From: Bacteroidia bacterium
GTDB lineage: Bacteria > Bacteroidota > Bacteroidia > CAILMK01 > JBBDIG01
Length of the DNA stretch: 64,000 nucleotides
Direction of reading: 5' to 3'
Assembly (NCBI GenBank): GCA_040880525.1
Contig: JBBDIG010000034.1
Coordinates: forward strand, 56,769-120,768
Part shown: positions 19,275 through 27,812 of the stretch, in pieces
Layout of the letters: every line of letters begins with the position of its first letter
Numbering within the stretch: position 1 is the stretch's first letter
Position numbers and translations under genes: made by a program
Notes under the pieces: generated by a model
Databases searched by the model: none
The model's input: only the letters and a program-made list of their open reading frames with translations
What the model was told of the DNA's origin: nothing

Positions 19275-20051
19275 TCAGGCCTGTTTCTGCTCTATAAAAG
19301 TTTTCACAATTGAATAAAATGTGTCCGGCTGGTCAGCGTGGAGCCAATGGCCGGCATCCTTTACTGTGGCAAAAAGAGCTGCGGGAAAGATCTTGCGGAT
19401 GTCAGGTTGATCTTCCTCTAAAATATAATTGGAATTTTCTCCGCGAATAAAAAGCGCAGGTTTCTCAAATGGCTTTCCTGCTTCCAATGCAGCGCTGATC
19501 TCTTCATAATGGTCAGAAATTACCGGCAGATTCATTTTCCAGCGATAACCTCCATTTTCTTTTCGCGCCAGGTTTTTCAGCAGGAAAAGCCTCACACCCT
19601 CGCTTTTGATGTATTGCGCCAACTGCTCATCAGCCTCATTGCGTTTATTAACTTTATCCAGATCCAGATTCTCAAGCGCTTCTATTATGCTGTCATGATG
19701 CGGATCATACGCTTTGGGCGCCATATCAGCTACCAATAGCATCTCAACCTTTTCAGGAAATTGCATAGCAAACTGCATAGCCGTTTTGCCGCCCATCGAA
19801 TGTCCCAGGACTGCAGCGGTTTTCAGCTCATGCTGCTCCATGAATTCTGCTAAGTCCTTTGCCATCAACCTGTAATTATGATGATCGGAGTGGGGTGATT
19901 TTCCGTGATTACGCTGGTCTACTGTAAATACGCAAAAGTCTTCGGCAAATCTGCCGGCCAGCGTGTGCCAGTTGTCCAGGCTGCCAAAGAGCCCATGAAG
20001 GATAATGAGCACCGGGCCGTCCTGGCCATACTTTTTAAAATTAAGTCGCAT
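19275..20051 (-). CDS. Alpha/beta-fold esterase, YbfF-like
   Basis: A 258-residue cytoplasmic alpha/beta hydrolase. Seen: oxyanion segment LHGLFGSLDNW near residue 18, DQRNHGKSPHS, nucleophile serine in GHSMGGKTA near residue 103, and C-terminal DAGHWLHADQP supplying the histidine. These segments match the YbfF esterase group, which hydrolyses short acyl esters or acyl-CoA. There is no signal peptide. It converges with the PepSY gene across 14 bases. The natural substrate is unknown. Confidence 0.87.
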   Translation of the reverse strand: MRLNFKKYGQDGPVLIILHGLFGSLDNWHTLAGRFAEDFCVFTVDQRNHGKSPHSDHHNYRLMAKDLAEFMEQHELKTAAVLGHSMGGKTAMQFAMQFPEKVEMLLVADMAPKAYDPHHDSIIEALENLDLDKVNKRNEADEQLAQYIKSEGVRLFLLKNLARKENGGYRWKMNLPVISDHYEEISAALEAGKPFEKPALFIRGENSNYILEEDQPDIRKIFPAALFATVKDAGHWLHADQPDTFYSIVKTFIEQKQA

Positions 20052-20107
20052 ATAAAATGGAATTGCTGTAAAGGGATATACAGCAAAGCAGAATAAATGT
20101 GCGGAAA

Positions 20108-20551
20108 TTACTGGCGTGCCTTACCAGAAAGCACGGCAGCGCAGCTATCAAAACCGGAATTTCGCTGCACTGTGCAGGTGATGATATAAGTGCCGGCAAC
20201 CTTTGCTGTGAAGTAGGCGATTCCTGCATTATGTTCAGGTTGCTCCGTTTTCAGGTCCTTAACAGGTTGTCCGTCAGGTTTGGTAATTGTGATCGTCACC
20301 TGATCCGCCTCTTTTTCTGTGATGAGACAAACTACGGCCTCATCGCCAGGCTCCAGGATAATATGCCCTTCGTAAGGTTGCTGAGGAGTAATATACTGCG
20401 CCTTGGAGGCCGATACGTCATATTTCTCCTGGAGATTGAAGAGATGCTGTGCAGATTTATAATCCACTTCCTTGCTGTAGCAGGTATGGCTTTGAGCGCC
20501 TGCGGTTTGGCAGAAAGCCAGCAGCATGAGGTATAAAATTGTTGTTTTCAT
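20108..20551 (-). CDS. Exported protein of unknown function
   Basis: A 147-residue protein from the ATG at 20551 (a TTG at 20560 would add three residues). It has a clear signal peptide (MKTTILYLMLLAFCQTAGAQ) and a mature beta-rich domain with four cysteines. The segment ITITKPDGQPVKD and the later AGTYIITCTV resemble an immunoglobulin-like or PPC-type beta-sandwich. No family is recognised. It lies downstream of gldD on the same strand with a 169-base gap containing a small hairpin (20653-20670), so co-transcription is uncertain. Confidence 0.65.
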   Translation of the reverse strand: MKTTILYLMLLAFCQTAGAQSHTCYSKEVDYKSAQHLFNLQEKYDVSASKAQYITPQQPYEGHIILEPGDEAVVCLITEKEADQVTITITKPDGQPVKDLKTEQPEHNAGIAYFTAKVAGTYIITCTVQRNSGFDSCAAVLSGKARQ

Positions 20552-20720
20552 AATTGGCAATGATGTTCAAACATAAACAATTTTTGCAATGCAAGTGTGC
20601 GACATTTTGGGATATTTCGATAAACTATTTCAAGGCCCCGGCAAAGGAGGTATTCCGGATAATACCGGAAATGACGGGCACTTTACTATCTGCTGAAAAA
20701 AGGCACAAACGCCACAGCGC

Positions 20721-21359
20721 TTATTCCTGCGCCTGAGTTGTCCCTAATCCCATTCCACTTTCCCCAGGCAGTTCAGCTTGTTTCCATTTCAACGACTGCA
20801 ACATAGTATCAATATCCGCGCGAATAAAATCAATTACAGGCTGCAGCGAATCACGGTTTGGAGCCGCATTAAAATAGAGCGCTCCGCGTAAATAATGGTC
20901 AGTACTATCCGTCACAAAGAACTGGATTGAGGAGGCCACATCGCCCTGTATTTTGTAGAGCAATCCATACACATCATGGTCAGTTAGTGTGATCAACTCC
21001 GGTTCATATCCCTCCGCTATTACGTTGTGCTTCACCACAAATCTGAAGGCATCTTCTGTCAGCTCATATAAGGATTCATTGTCAGTAATCTTTTTATAAC
21101 TGATATGGATCTTAGCATTAAAATCAGGGAAAACGAGATTCATATAACAGGGTTGTGCATCCCGGTCCTGATCTGCCTGTATGCTGGTATAAACCGGGTG
21201 GCGAAAGGTAAAAGGACAGGTGCTGTCAAATTTCTGGTACTGTTTCTCCGGGAATGGGATCCTGAAGTAGGTGTATCGCCTGGGCGTAGGGGACTCATCG
21301 CACGAAGCAATAAAACCTAAGCTCAGGATTAAGATCAAAAAGAAAATAGAATTACGCAT
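20721..21359 (-). CDS. gldD: Gliding motility lipoprotein GldD
   Basis: A 212-residue lipoprotein with lipobox ending at C20 (LGFIASC). The mature protein starts with the family-typical stretch PRRYTYFRIPFPEKQY, followed by FDSTCPFTF, and ends in a helical region. GldD is required for gliding in Flavobacterium johnsoniae and is restricted to Bacteroidota. Its biochemical role is not settled. In many genomes gldD is near gldE and mutY; here neither neighbour is present, and the upstream gene on the same strand (20 bases away) encodes a GH3-family protein. The family call is firm. Confidence 0.88.
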   Translation of the reverse strand: MRNSIFFLILILSLGFIASCDESPTPRRYTYFRIPFPEKQYQKFDSTCPFTFRHPVYTSIQADQDRDAQPCYMNLVFPDFNAKIHISYKKITDNESLYELTEDAFRFVVKHNVIAEGYEPELITLTDHDVYGLLYKIQGDVASSIQFFVTDSTDHYLRGALYFNAAPNRDSLQPVIDFIRADIDTMLQSLKWKQAELPGESGMGLGTTQAQE

Positions 21360-21379
21360 TATGAGAACTTTAAAAGAAA

Positions 21380-22936
21380 TTAAAGGCTGGCCCCGGCCGC
21401 GCCTGCAGAATCTGCGGATTCCGATAAAAATTCTCTCCAGTCCCTGAATTGTGCCTCTTTCAGCACCCTGGGAAATTTAATTTGCGCGCCTTCCTTTCCG
21501 TTCTTCTTCAGCCACTGGCGGAACCGGTCCGGAGAAACTATGGTAACTGTGATTCTTTTGAGTGTATTTTGGCGAACAACGCGATAATCATCATTCAGAG
21601 TAGCTAAGGTACTGTCCAGGTGTTCTGTAAGTTTATGTGGGTCTGTATCTTTATCATTTGTTCCGATAAACCAGTGATGAGCAAATCCGGAATTTTCCGG
21701 CACACCGGCCACTGTAAATTCCGTTACGTGAATATTCATTTGCGCAGCGGTAAGTTCAATTCCTTTGTTCATGTTTTCTACTGAAAGGTGCTCACCGGCC
21801 AGGCTAAGGAATTGTTTGGTACGGCCAATAATCCTGATTTCCTGCTTTTCCTTTGAAATAATACGAATTACATCGCCAATGAGATAGCGCCAGGCCCCTG
21901 CGCAGGTTGACATTATGAGGGCATAATCCTTCCCTTCCTCCGCATCGGCCCAGGTAAGGGCCTCAGGGTTTTTCTCCAGATTACCGGTGCTGTCAAAATT
22001 ATTGTTGTTGAAAGGAATGAATTCATAGAATATTCTATTGCGTAAAAGCATTCTCATTCCTCCTGCACCGGGTTCAGCCTGATATGCGATAAATCCCTCT
22101 GAAGCCAGGTAAGTCTCCAGATAAATCAGAGGCTTTCCCAACAGCTTTTCAAAGCTCCTTTTATATGGATCGAAGGAAACGCCACCATGGGTAAATACCA
22201 TCAGGTTAGGCCATACGTCATGGATAGTCTCCACCTTGTAATGGCTGATAATTCTTTCCATCAAAAGCTGTATCCAGGAAGGAACGCCAACTACGGCAGC
22301 CACATCCCATTTGTGAGCCTGCTCTGTAATCGCATCCAGCTTTTCCTGCCAGTTCCTGTTGGCCGAAATACGTTTGCCGGGTTTATAAAACGGTTGAAAC
22401 CAGATGGGCAGGTTCCCAGTGGTAATTCCAGAAAGATCACCGGCATAATGAATTCCATTGTAGTCGAGGCTGGTGCTGCCTCCCAGCATCATTATATCTT
22501 TCTCGAAGAAACTGCGTGGCAAATCGCATTTCGCTAGTGAGAGCATTTGGCGGATGCTTGCACGCTGAATAGCTGCGAGCATACTCCGCGTTACGGGAAT
22601 ATATTTGGAAGCGCCCTCAGAAGTTCCTGAACTGAGGGCGAAATGAGCAACCTTTCCAGGCCAGGTTACAGAGCTTTCGCCCTGCAGACAAAGTTGCCAC
22701 CATCTCGACATATCCTCATAAGAATGCACCGGCACTCTCTGCCGGAAAGCCGCAACAATATCGGCCTGCTTTAAAATTTCATTGAAACGGTATTCTTTCC
22801 CGAATTCGGTGTTGGCAGCTTTTTGCAGCAACCGTTGTAATTCCCGAACCTGCAGCAATCCGGTATCGCCTTTTTGCGCAGGGAGGTAGCGAGTTAGCCC
22901 CAGTCCGTTCTTTAGTACCAATCCTATTACGCCCAT
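21380..22936 (-). CDS. GH3 auxin-responsive promoter family protein
   Basis: A 518-residue member of the GH3 acyl-adenylating superfamily, named after plant hormone-amino acid synthetases. The ATP/AMP motif LSSGTSEGASKYIPVT lies near residue 105, with further motifs YLASEGFIA and YLIGDVIRI; a mobile C-terminal domain follows. Bacteroidota members are widespread and their substrates unknown, so an acyl acid-amido or acyl-CoA ligase activity is a family-level guess. It starts 20 bases upstream of gldD in the same orientation, so the two may share a transcript. Confidence 0.85.
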   Translation of the reverse strand: MGVIGLVLKNGLGLTRYLPAQKGDTGLLQVRELQRLLQKAANTEFGKEYRFNEILKQADIVAAFRQRVPVHSYEDMSRWWQLCLQGESSVTWPGKVAHFALSSGTSEGASKYIPVTRSMLAAIQRASIRQMLSLAKCDLPRSFFEKDIMMLGGSTSLDYNGIHYAGDLSGITTGNLPIWFQPFYKPGKRISANRNWQEKLDAITEQAHKWDVAAVVGVPSWIQLLMERIISHYKVETIHDVWPNLMVFTHGGVSFDPYKRSFEKLLGKPLIYLETYLASEGFIAYQAEPGAGGMRMLLRNRIFYEFIPFNNNNFDSTGNLEKNPEALTWADAEEGKDYALIMSTCAGAWRYLIGDVIRIISKEKQEIRIIGRTKQFLSLAGEHLSVENMNKGIELTAAQMNIHVTEFTVAGVPENSGFAHHWFIGTNDKDTDPHKLTEHLDSTLATLNDDYRVVRQNTLKRITVTIVSPDRFRQWLKKNGKEGAQIKFPRVLKEAQFRDWREFLSESADSAGAAGASL

Positions 22937-23229
22937 AGCGATGCAAAGATTAATTGTTGCAAATCATTATACCCTCCTGATCGCAGGAAAATATGAATAA
23001 ATCCGGTAAGATTAATTGGCTTGTTAAAAAAAAACCACTGCAGGAGGCGACAACCTACATCAAACTAAGTACTAACACTTATCCTGAAATCAGCAAAAAT
23101 ACCCAACATCGTTGCCATAAAAATGGTTATATTACAAACCCATTTTACACGAAGTTGAGCCTTGTTTCTTATTCAATATAAAACCAACAACCAATCAGTG
23201 TATTTACTTACTAATTATTATTCTGTCAT

Positions 23230-24279
23230 ATGAAATCCTTGCTTTTCCCCTCCTTCATTTCAATCTCATTATTGCTGTTGCTTTTGGCAGCTTCATGTAA
23301 TCACTCAGAAAAAGCAAGTGGCGGGAAAATCACTTATATCATGGAAGCTGAAGGTGCAACACCTGAGCAGGTGAACGAGCTGGAAAAAATCCTGGCGAAG
23401 CGGATCTCCTCCGCTTTAGAGGGTGGTGAATTTACGATCAGGAAGGCTGGTCAAACCATTGAGGTTGACATCATGCAATTGAGGGGAATGCCGGATATGG
23501 TAATGCTCCTGCAAAGCCGGGGAGAGACTGGTATACATGAAGTTTATGACAATCTGGAATTTTTTCCGGTGCTGGAACAGGTAAATGAAAAAATGAAACC
23601 GGTTCCTGGGGAATTGCTTGCGGAGGCTTCTGCTTCGGCTCCCGCTGCTGCAGCCACTTCGCATGGCGGTGCGGCTTCTCATGCCGGAGAAGCACTGCAT
23701 CTCCGCCCGGTTTTACAATACCTTCGCCCATGCACATCAACTGATGACGCGGGTGCGATAAAGCTAAAGACAGGACCGGTTACGGGCTATGTAAATATTC
23801 CGGATACCGCTGATTTTTATCATTTTTCAAAAAGCGAAGAGGTGCAATTTCTGTTGCCGGAGAATGTACATCTGGCACTGGGATCCCGGCCCGTGAACTC
23901 AGGAGATGCGGCTTTCGAGGTATTTGCCGTTAAGAAATATCCTGATAGCAACGCTGCCTTTAATCTTACAGGAATGCACGTAAAAGAGGTGGCGGTAAAG
24001 CAACGGAAGCGAAAACCGGTTGAACTGCAAATTGAATTTACACCTGAAGGCCAGCGTAAAATGGATGAACTGGCCCAAAGAAACTCAGGGAAAAATATTG
24101 GTGTGTTACTTGACGGAAAGGTGATCAGCTATCCAGTGATCAAACAGTCTTCAGGAAACACCAGCCTTAGTCTTACCGGGCATTGGACGTTGAGCGAAGC
24201 CTCTGCAATGGCCGCTCTGTTTCCTTCTGAACCTTTGCCTCTGCCGGTAAAGATTATTTCTCTGAAGAAGTATCAATAA
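23230..24279 (+). CDS. Lipoprotein resembling the SecD P1 head domain
   Basis: A 349-residue lipoprotein (C23 in LAASC). Its C-terminal ~110 residues match the SecD periplasmic P1 head: IEFTPEGQRKMDELAQRN, then VLLDGKVISYPVI, then LTGHWTLSEASAMAALF and LPVKI. In SecD these segments precede the first large membrane block. The region after the signal (TYIMEAEGATPEQVNELEKILAKRISSALEGGEF) recalls the SecD P1 base. Between them lies an Ala/His/Ser-rich insert near residues 130-160. None of the SecD membrane helices is present, so it cannot act as a translocase motor. A possible role in binding exported proteins is inference. It converges with the next gene across 1 base. Confidence 0.72.
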   Translation: MKSLLFPSFISISLLLLLLAASCNHSEKASGGKITYIMEAEGATPEQVNELEKILAKRISSALEGGEFTIRKAGQTIEVDIMQLRGMPDMVMLLQSRGETGIHEVYDNLEFFPVLEQVNEKMKPVPGELLAEASASAPAAAATSHGGAASHAGEALHLRPVLQYLRPCTSTDDAGAIKLKTGPVTGYVNIPDTADFYHFSKSEEVQFLLPENVHLALGSRPVNSGDAAFEVFAVKKYPDSNAAFNLTGMHVKEVAVKQRKRKPVELQIEFTPEGQRKMDELAQRNSGKNIGVLLDGKVISYPVIKQSSGNTSLSLTGHWTLSEASAMAALFPSEPLPLPVKIISLKKYQ

Positions 24280-24280
24280 T

Positions 24281-25351
24281 TCATTCTGCATCTCTTCGCT
24301 GCCTGATCTCAATATCCAGATAAACCGGCAAATGGTCACTGTAGCCTCCGAAGTATTTTGATCCTCCATAAGTACGGTTGGGCCGCAGGTTCGTTGAATC
24401 GCTGCCATACATCATTTCCTTTCTGCTGAAGACTCCGGCCTTCGTTGCCCGGATAGCGGTGCTGTCGCTGTTGCTTTTCAATATTCCTGAAACAATAATC
24501 TGATCCAGCATATTCCAGTTTCCCCGGTAGTTATAGCTTCCCAGGCCCTGTTGCTGCAGAGGATACATGAAGTTATAAAGAGAGGCCGCTGACAGCCATT
24601 CATCCTGCCCGGTTGCTTTTAAAGTTGCATACAGACTGTGGTCAGTGGGCTCATCATTAAAATCTCCCATAATGATAATCTGTGTTTCTGCATTAATAGC
24701 GAACAGCGAATCCAGTTTCAGTCGAAGAACTTCTGCTGCTCTTATCCTTCTTGGCCGGCTTGCTTCTTCTCCACCCCACCGGCTTGGCCAGTGGTTCACA
24801 AAAATGTGTAGCGTATCGAGTTCGTTTACAATGCCTTTTACATAAAGTATATCCCGTGTATTTTTATCCGGGTCAAAAGGAAACCTTACCTCTATCGCCT
24901 GATGTGCAAGGCTACGGAACAGCGTACTGTCATAGGCCAGAGCCACGTCAATACCGCGGTTATCAGGAGATTCCTCATGGATCAGAGCAAAAGGCCGGGT
25001 AGCGAGGCTTCCGGTTTTCAACAAGTCCTCAACCACTTCCTGGTTTTCCACTTCCGCAAGCCCGATCAGCAATATCGGAACTTCCTCCCCAGACCAGGAA
25101 ATCACATCAGCCAACTTCTCCAGCTTCGCTTGGTAGCGCTTTGTATTCCAGTTATGGTCACTGCCCGGTGTAAAAGCGCCATCCGATTTCCTGGGTGCAT
25201 TCAGGGTATCAAAGAGATTTTCAACATTATAAGATACCACCCTTTTTTGGTGCAGTATGAATTGTTCTTCCGGCTCTGCTGCGGGCTTGCGCAGCGTTCC
25301 GCAAGCTGAAATAAAAAAAATGCAGAAAACAATAGATGACCAACATTTCAT
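24281..25351 (-). CDS. Endonuclease/exonuclease/phosphatase-family lipoprotein
   Basis: A 356-residue lipoprotein (C17 in FFISAC) of the EEP superfamily. Motifs in order: SYNVENLFDT with the metal-site Asn, GLAEVENQEV with the catalytic Glu, VNHWPSRWGG with the catalytic His, MGDFNDEP (Asp/Asn pair) and GGYSDHLPVY (the final Asp-His). The open frame extends to 25498, but that stretch overlaps the carotenoid gene, so the ATG at 25351 is chosen. It is 1 base after the stop of that upstream gene. Exported EEP proteins include nucleases and phosphodiesterases; which one this is cannot be told. Confidence 0.87.
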   Translation of the reverse strand: MKCWSSIVFCIFFISACGTLRKPAAEPEEQFILHQKRVVSYNVENLFDTLNAPRKSDGAFTPGSDHNWNTKRYQAKLEKLADVISWSGEEVPILLIGLAEVENQEVVEDLLKTGSLATRPFALIHEESPDNRGIDVALAYDSTLFRSLAHQAIEVRFPFDPDKNTRDILYVKGIVNELDTLHIFVNHWPSRWGGEEASRPRRIRAAEVLRLKLDSLFAINAETQIIIMGDFNDEPTDHSLYATLKATGQDEWLSAASLYNFMYPLQQQGLGSYNYRGNWNMLDQIIVSGILKSNSDSTAIRATKAGVFSRKEMMYGSDSTNLRPNRTYGGSKYFGGYSDHLPVYLDIEIRQRRDAE

Positions 25352-25352
25352 T

Positions 25353-25997
25353 TTAGGAGAAAAGATATTTAAGATTAAAAGCCAGGAAAAAGAGAAATAG
25401 AAGAATAAACAGCCAGGCTGCAATTCTATTATGTTTATGAAAGCGGAGTTTGAAAAATAAAACCATGAAGATGAAGGATATAATAAACCAGGCAACAAAA
25501 TTCTGCACCGGGATCAACTGATTTTCCCAGTACCAGAAATCGTACTTCATTGCAACCGGCTCCATCAGCGCATCTGTTCCGGTCATCATAATGGCGCCAG
25601 TGAGGCATTTTACCAACCAATGCACCGGAATCCTGTTGCTGAGGACCCCGGCACCATAAGTCATTAATATCCAGTTCACGCCTAAGATCAGCGGCACATT
25701 GAGAAATTGCAAGCCGAGGTTTTCGCCATAAATGTAATTGCCAAAAATCCAACCGGTGTTCACCCCCAAAACCTCAATGCCAAACCCGGCCACGTATACG
25801 GTAATGAGAAAGGTGATGAAGTTTGGCGTCCAAACCTGGAAAAACAATATGGCCAGCAGTGAGATGATAAGGATGACTGGCACCAGTTTCAGGAACAAAG
25901 GCTGCAAAAATGGAACTTGCAATCCGGCAAAACCCACCGCATAGAGTACCGCAAGGATATAACCGGTAATCCGCCTTATATTTTTATGCTTTTCCAA
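25353..25997 (-). CDS. Carotenoid biosynthesis membrane protein, CruF-like
   Basis: A 214-residue polytopic membrane protein with six or seven hydrophobic helices. The conserved stretch EVLGVNTGWIFGNYIYGENLG, followed by VPLILGVNWILMTYG and, further on, TDALMEPVAMKYDFWYW, is characteristic of the carotenoid-biosynthesis family that includes gamma-carotene/bisanhydrobacterioruberin 1',2'-hydratases (CruF). In pigmented Bacteroidota it would act on a carotenoid end group. No other carotenoid gene lies in the window; the downstream EEP lipoprotein starts only 1 base after its stop. Confidence 0.82.
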   Translation of the reverse strand: MEKHKNIRRITGYILAVLYAVGFAGLQVPFLQPLFLKLVPVILIISLLAILFFQVWTPNFITFLITVYVAGFGIEVLGVNTGWIFGNYIYGENLGLQFLNVPLILGVNWILMTYGAGVLSNRIPVHWLVKCLTGAIMMTGTDALMEPVAMKYDFWYWENQLIPVQNFVAWFIISFIFMVLFFKLRFHKHNRIAAWLFILLFLFFLAFNLKYLFS

Positions 25998-26285
25998 ATG
26001 TTTATTTTGTGGGTTTCTGACGTTGGTCAGGTGTGTTATCTAAGGGAGTAAAAATATTTTTCCGGGTTTAATATCAGCTTGTAATGAAGCTGCTGGCGGG
26101 ATATCAATGAATTTACTGCACCACATAAAATGACAAGAGCAAAACTAAGCAACAACAGAACAGGAAGAGTAAAATGGAACTAAGCCAGGATTGCCACGGA
26201 AAGCCCCGATAAAACAATGGGCTTATCTAAAATATTCCAATGATTATAGAGCGGAAATTGAAAAGATTTTCCCTGGTTTAAGATA

Positions 26286-26293
26286 TACCTTTG
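26286..26293 (+). promoter_or_regulatory. Bacteroidota -7 promoter box for ndk
   Basis: TACCTTTG exactly fits the TAnnTTTG consensus recognised by the primary sigma factor of Bacteroidota. It lies 23 bases before the ndk ATG. The matching -33 TTG is not at the ideal distance (nearest TTG at 26258-26260). The rest of the 25998-26316 interval shows no gene. Confidence 0.5.
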
Positions 26294-26316
26294 CACTCAA
26301 AAAAACAGCAGAAATT

Positions 26317-26733
26317 ATGAGCAACATCACCCTCACGATGATAAAACCTGATGCAGTGAAGGACGGCAATACAGGCGGAATTTTAGAGATGCTCAGTAAG
26401 GCCGGATTTCAAATTATTGCGATGAAACTGACTTCTCTCAGCGCAGTCAGGGCAGGCGAGTTTTATGAAGTCCATAAAGAAAGGCCCTTTTACCAGAGCC
26501 TGGTGAAATACATGTCTTCAGCTCCCATTGTGGCCGCAATCCTGAAAAAAGAAAATGCGGTTGAAGATTTCCGGAAACTCATTGGCGCCACTGATCCGGC
26601 ACGGGCTGAAGTAGGAACGATTCGTAAAAAATATGCAAAGTCTATTGAATCCAATGCAGTACATGGATCTGATTCAGATGAAAATGCTACAGGTGAGGCG
26701 TCATTTTTCTTCTCATCACTCGAAAGATATTAA
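26317..26733 (+). CDS. ndk: Nucleoside-diphosphate kinase
   Basis: A 138-residue enzyme that transfers the gamma-phosphate from ATP to other nucleoside diphosphates. K10 in TMIKPDAV and the phospho-His H116 in the NAVHGSDS motif are present; the length is normal for the family. The frame is open upstream to 26191, but the extra 42 residues have no family match, so the start is the ATG at 26317. A TAnnTTTG box lies just upstream. It appears to be a single-gene transcription unit. Confidence 0.95.
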   Translation: MSNITLTMIKPDAVKDGNTGGILEMLSKAGFQIIAMKLTSLSAVRAGEFYEVHKERPFYQSLVKYMSSAPIVAAILKKENAVEDFRKLIGATDPARAEVGTIRKKYAKSIESNAVHGSDSDENATGEASFFFSSLERY

Positions 26734-26835
26734 TATATATAAAGTGTCTCATACGAGGCAGGAGTGGCATTATAGTAGTTGAGAGCTAAATTCATTAATT
26801 TCGCACATTAAAGTTCCCAGCAGCAGTAACATTAT

Positions 26836-27783
26836 ATGGAAAAAGAAGAGGGAAAATACCCGGAACAGCAAAGGAAGGAAAAGAGAAACCGCTCCATTTT
26901 AATTGGCCTGATCGTATTGCTTATTGCGATCAATGGCGTCATTGGTTTTATGCTATACAGAAGCAGCCAGGAACGGCAAGAAACGGCTGAAGCACTAGTA
27001 GAGTCGCAGGAGCTGAGGGTAGACCTGGAAAATCAACTTGCGGATCTTGAAGATCAACTCCTGGAATACCGGGGCCAAAACGCAGAACTGGATTCGATGG
27101 TTGCTGTAAAAACCGCTGAAATTGAGCGGCAGGCAGAGGAGATCCGGCAAGTTCTTCGTGAAAAACAAATCACCCTCAGTAATTACCAGAAAGCCCAAAA
27201 AGATATTGAGGTGTTGAGATATTACATCAAGAAATATACAGGGCAAATTGATTCTCTTTCCAAAGCGAACACCATGCTTACAGAAGAAAACACAGGTCTC
27301 AAGGAAACTGTGAAGACAGTAAAGTTGGAATCAGATAAAATCAAGGATGTGAATGTGCGCCTGGAGAATAAGTTGTCGTTGGGTTCAATGCTTCAGGTGG
27401 AGGCGCTGGATATCGCAGGAATAAGACTAAAGGGCAGCGGAAAAGAAAAGGAAACCTACAGAGCTAAGCATATTGACCAGATTAAAACCTGTTTTAGTAT
27501 AGGCGAGAACTTAGTAGCTGAAGAAGGGTACCGGGATGTATTTATGAAAGTAATTGATTCTGAGGGAAGCACTATCCATGCAGAGTCGCTCGGTTCCGGC
27601 ACCTTTGAGCTTGACGGAGATCAGGCATTATACTCCACCAAAAAAGAAATTTACTACAACAATAAGCCACAGAACTATTGCATTTATTTCGACAAAGGCA
27701 ATGCGTTTACTGAAGGCACCTATACCATTGAGCTTTACACGGAAGGGTATCTTCTGGGCAAGCAATCAATAGAGATCAAATAA
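26836..27783 (+). CDS. Membrane-anchored coiled-coil protein
   Basis: A 315-residue protein with a basic N-terminus, a single membrane helix (about residues 20-42: SILIGLIVLLIAINGVIGFM), a long heptad-rich coiled coil (about 45-180) and a beta-rich C-terminal domain of about 130 residues. The topology would place the coil and terminal domain in the periplasm. No known family is recognised. It is 29 bases upstream of the PpiD-like isomerase and on the same strand. A partner function in handling envelope proteins is an inference from that position only. Confidence 0.7.
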   Translation: MEKEEGKYPEQQRKEKRNRSILIGLIVLLIAINGVIGFMLYRSSQERQETAEALVESQELRVDLENQLADLEDQLLEYRGQNAELDSMVAVKTAEIERQAEEIRQVLREKQITLSNYQKAQKDIEVLRYYIKKYTGQIDSLSKANTMLTEENTGLKETVKTVKLESDKIKDVNVRLENKLSLGSMLQVEALDIAGIRLKGSGKEKETYRAKHIDQIKTCFSIGENLVAEEGYRDVFMKVIDSEGSTIHAESLGSGTFELDGDQALYSTKKEIYYNNKPQNYCIYFDKGNAFTEGTYTIELYTEGYLLGKQSIEIK

Positions 27784-27812
27784 TTTCCTCAAAAATTTCA
27801 GAGTTAAAATAA

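Noticed and set aside
22993..23181. 62-codon open frame between the GH3 and SecD-like genes
   Set aside because: Low-complexity translation with no recognisable domain; a chance frame in AT-rich DNA.
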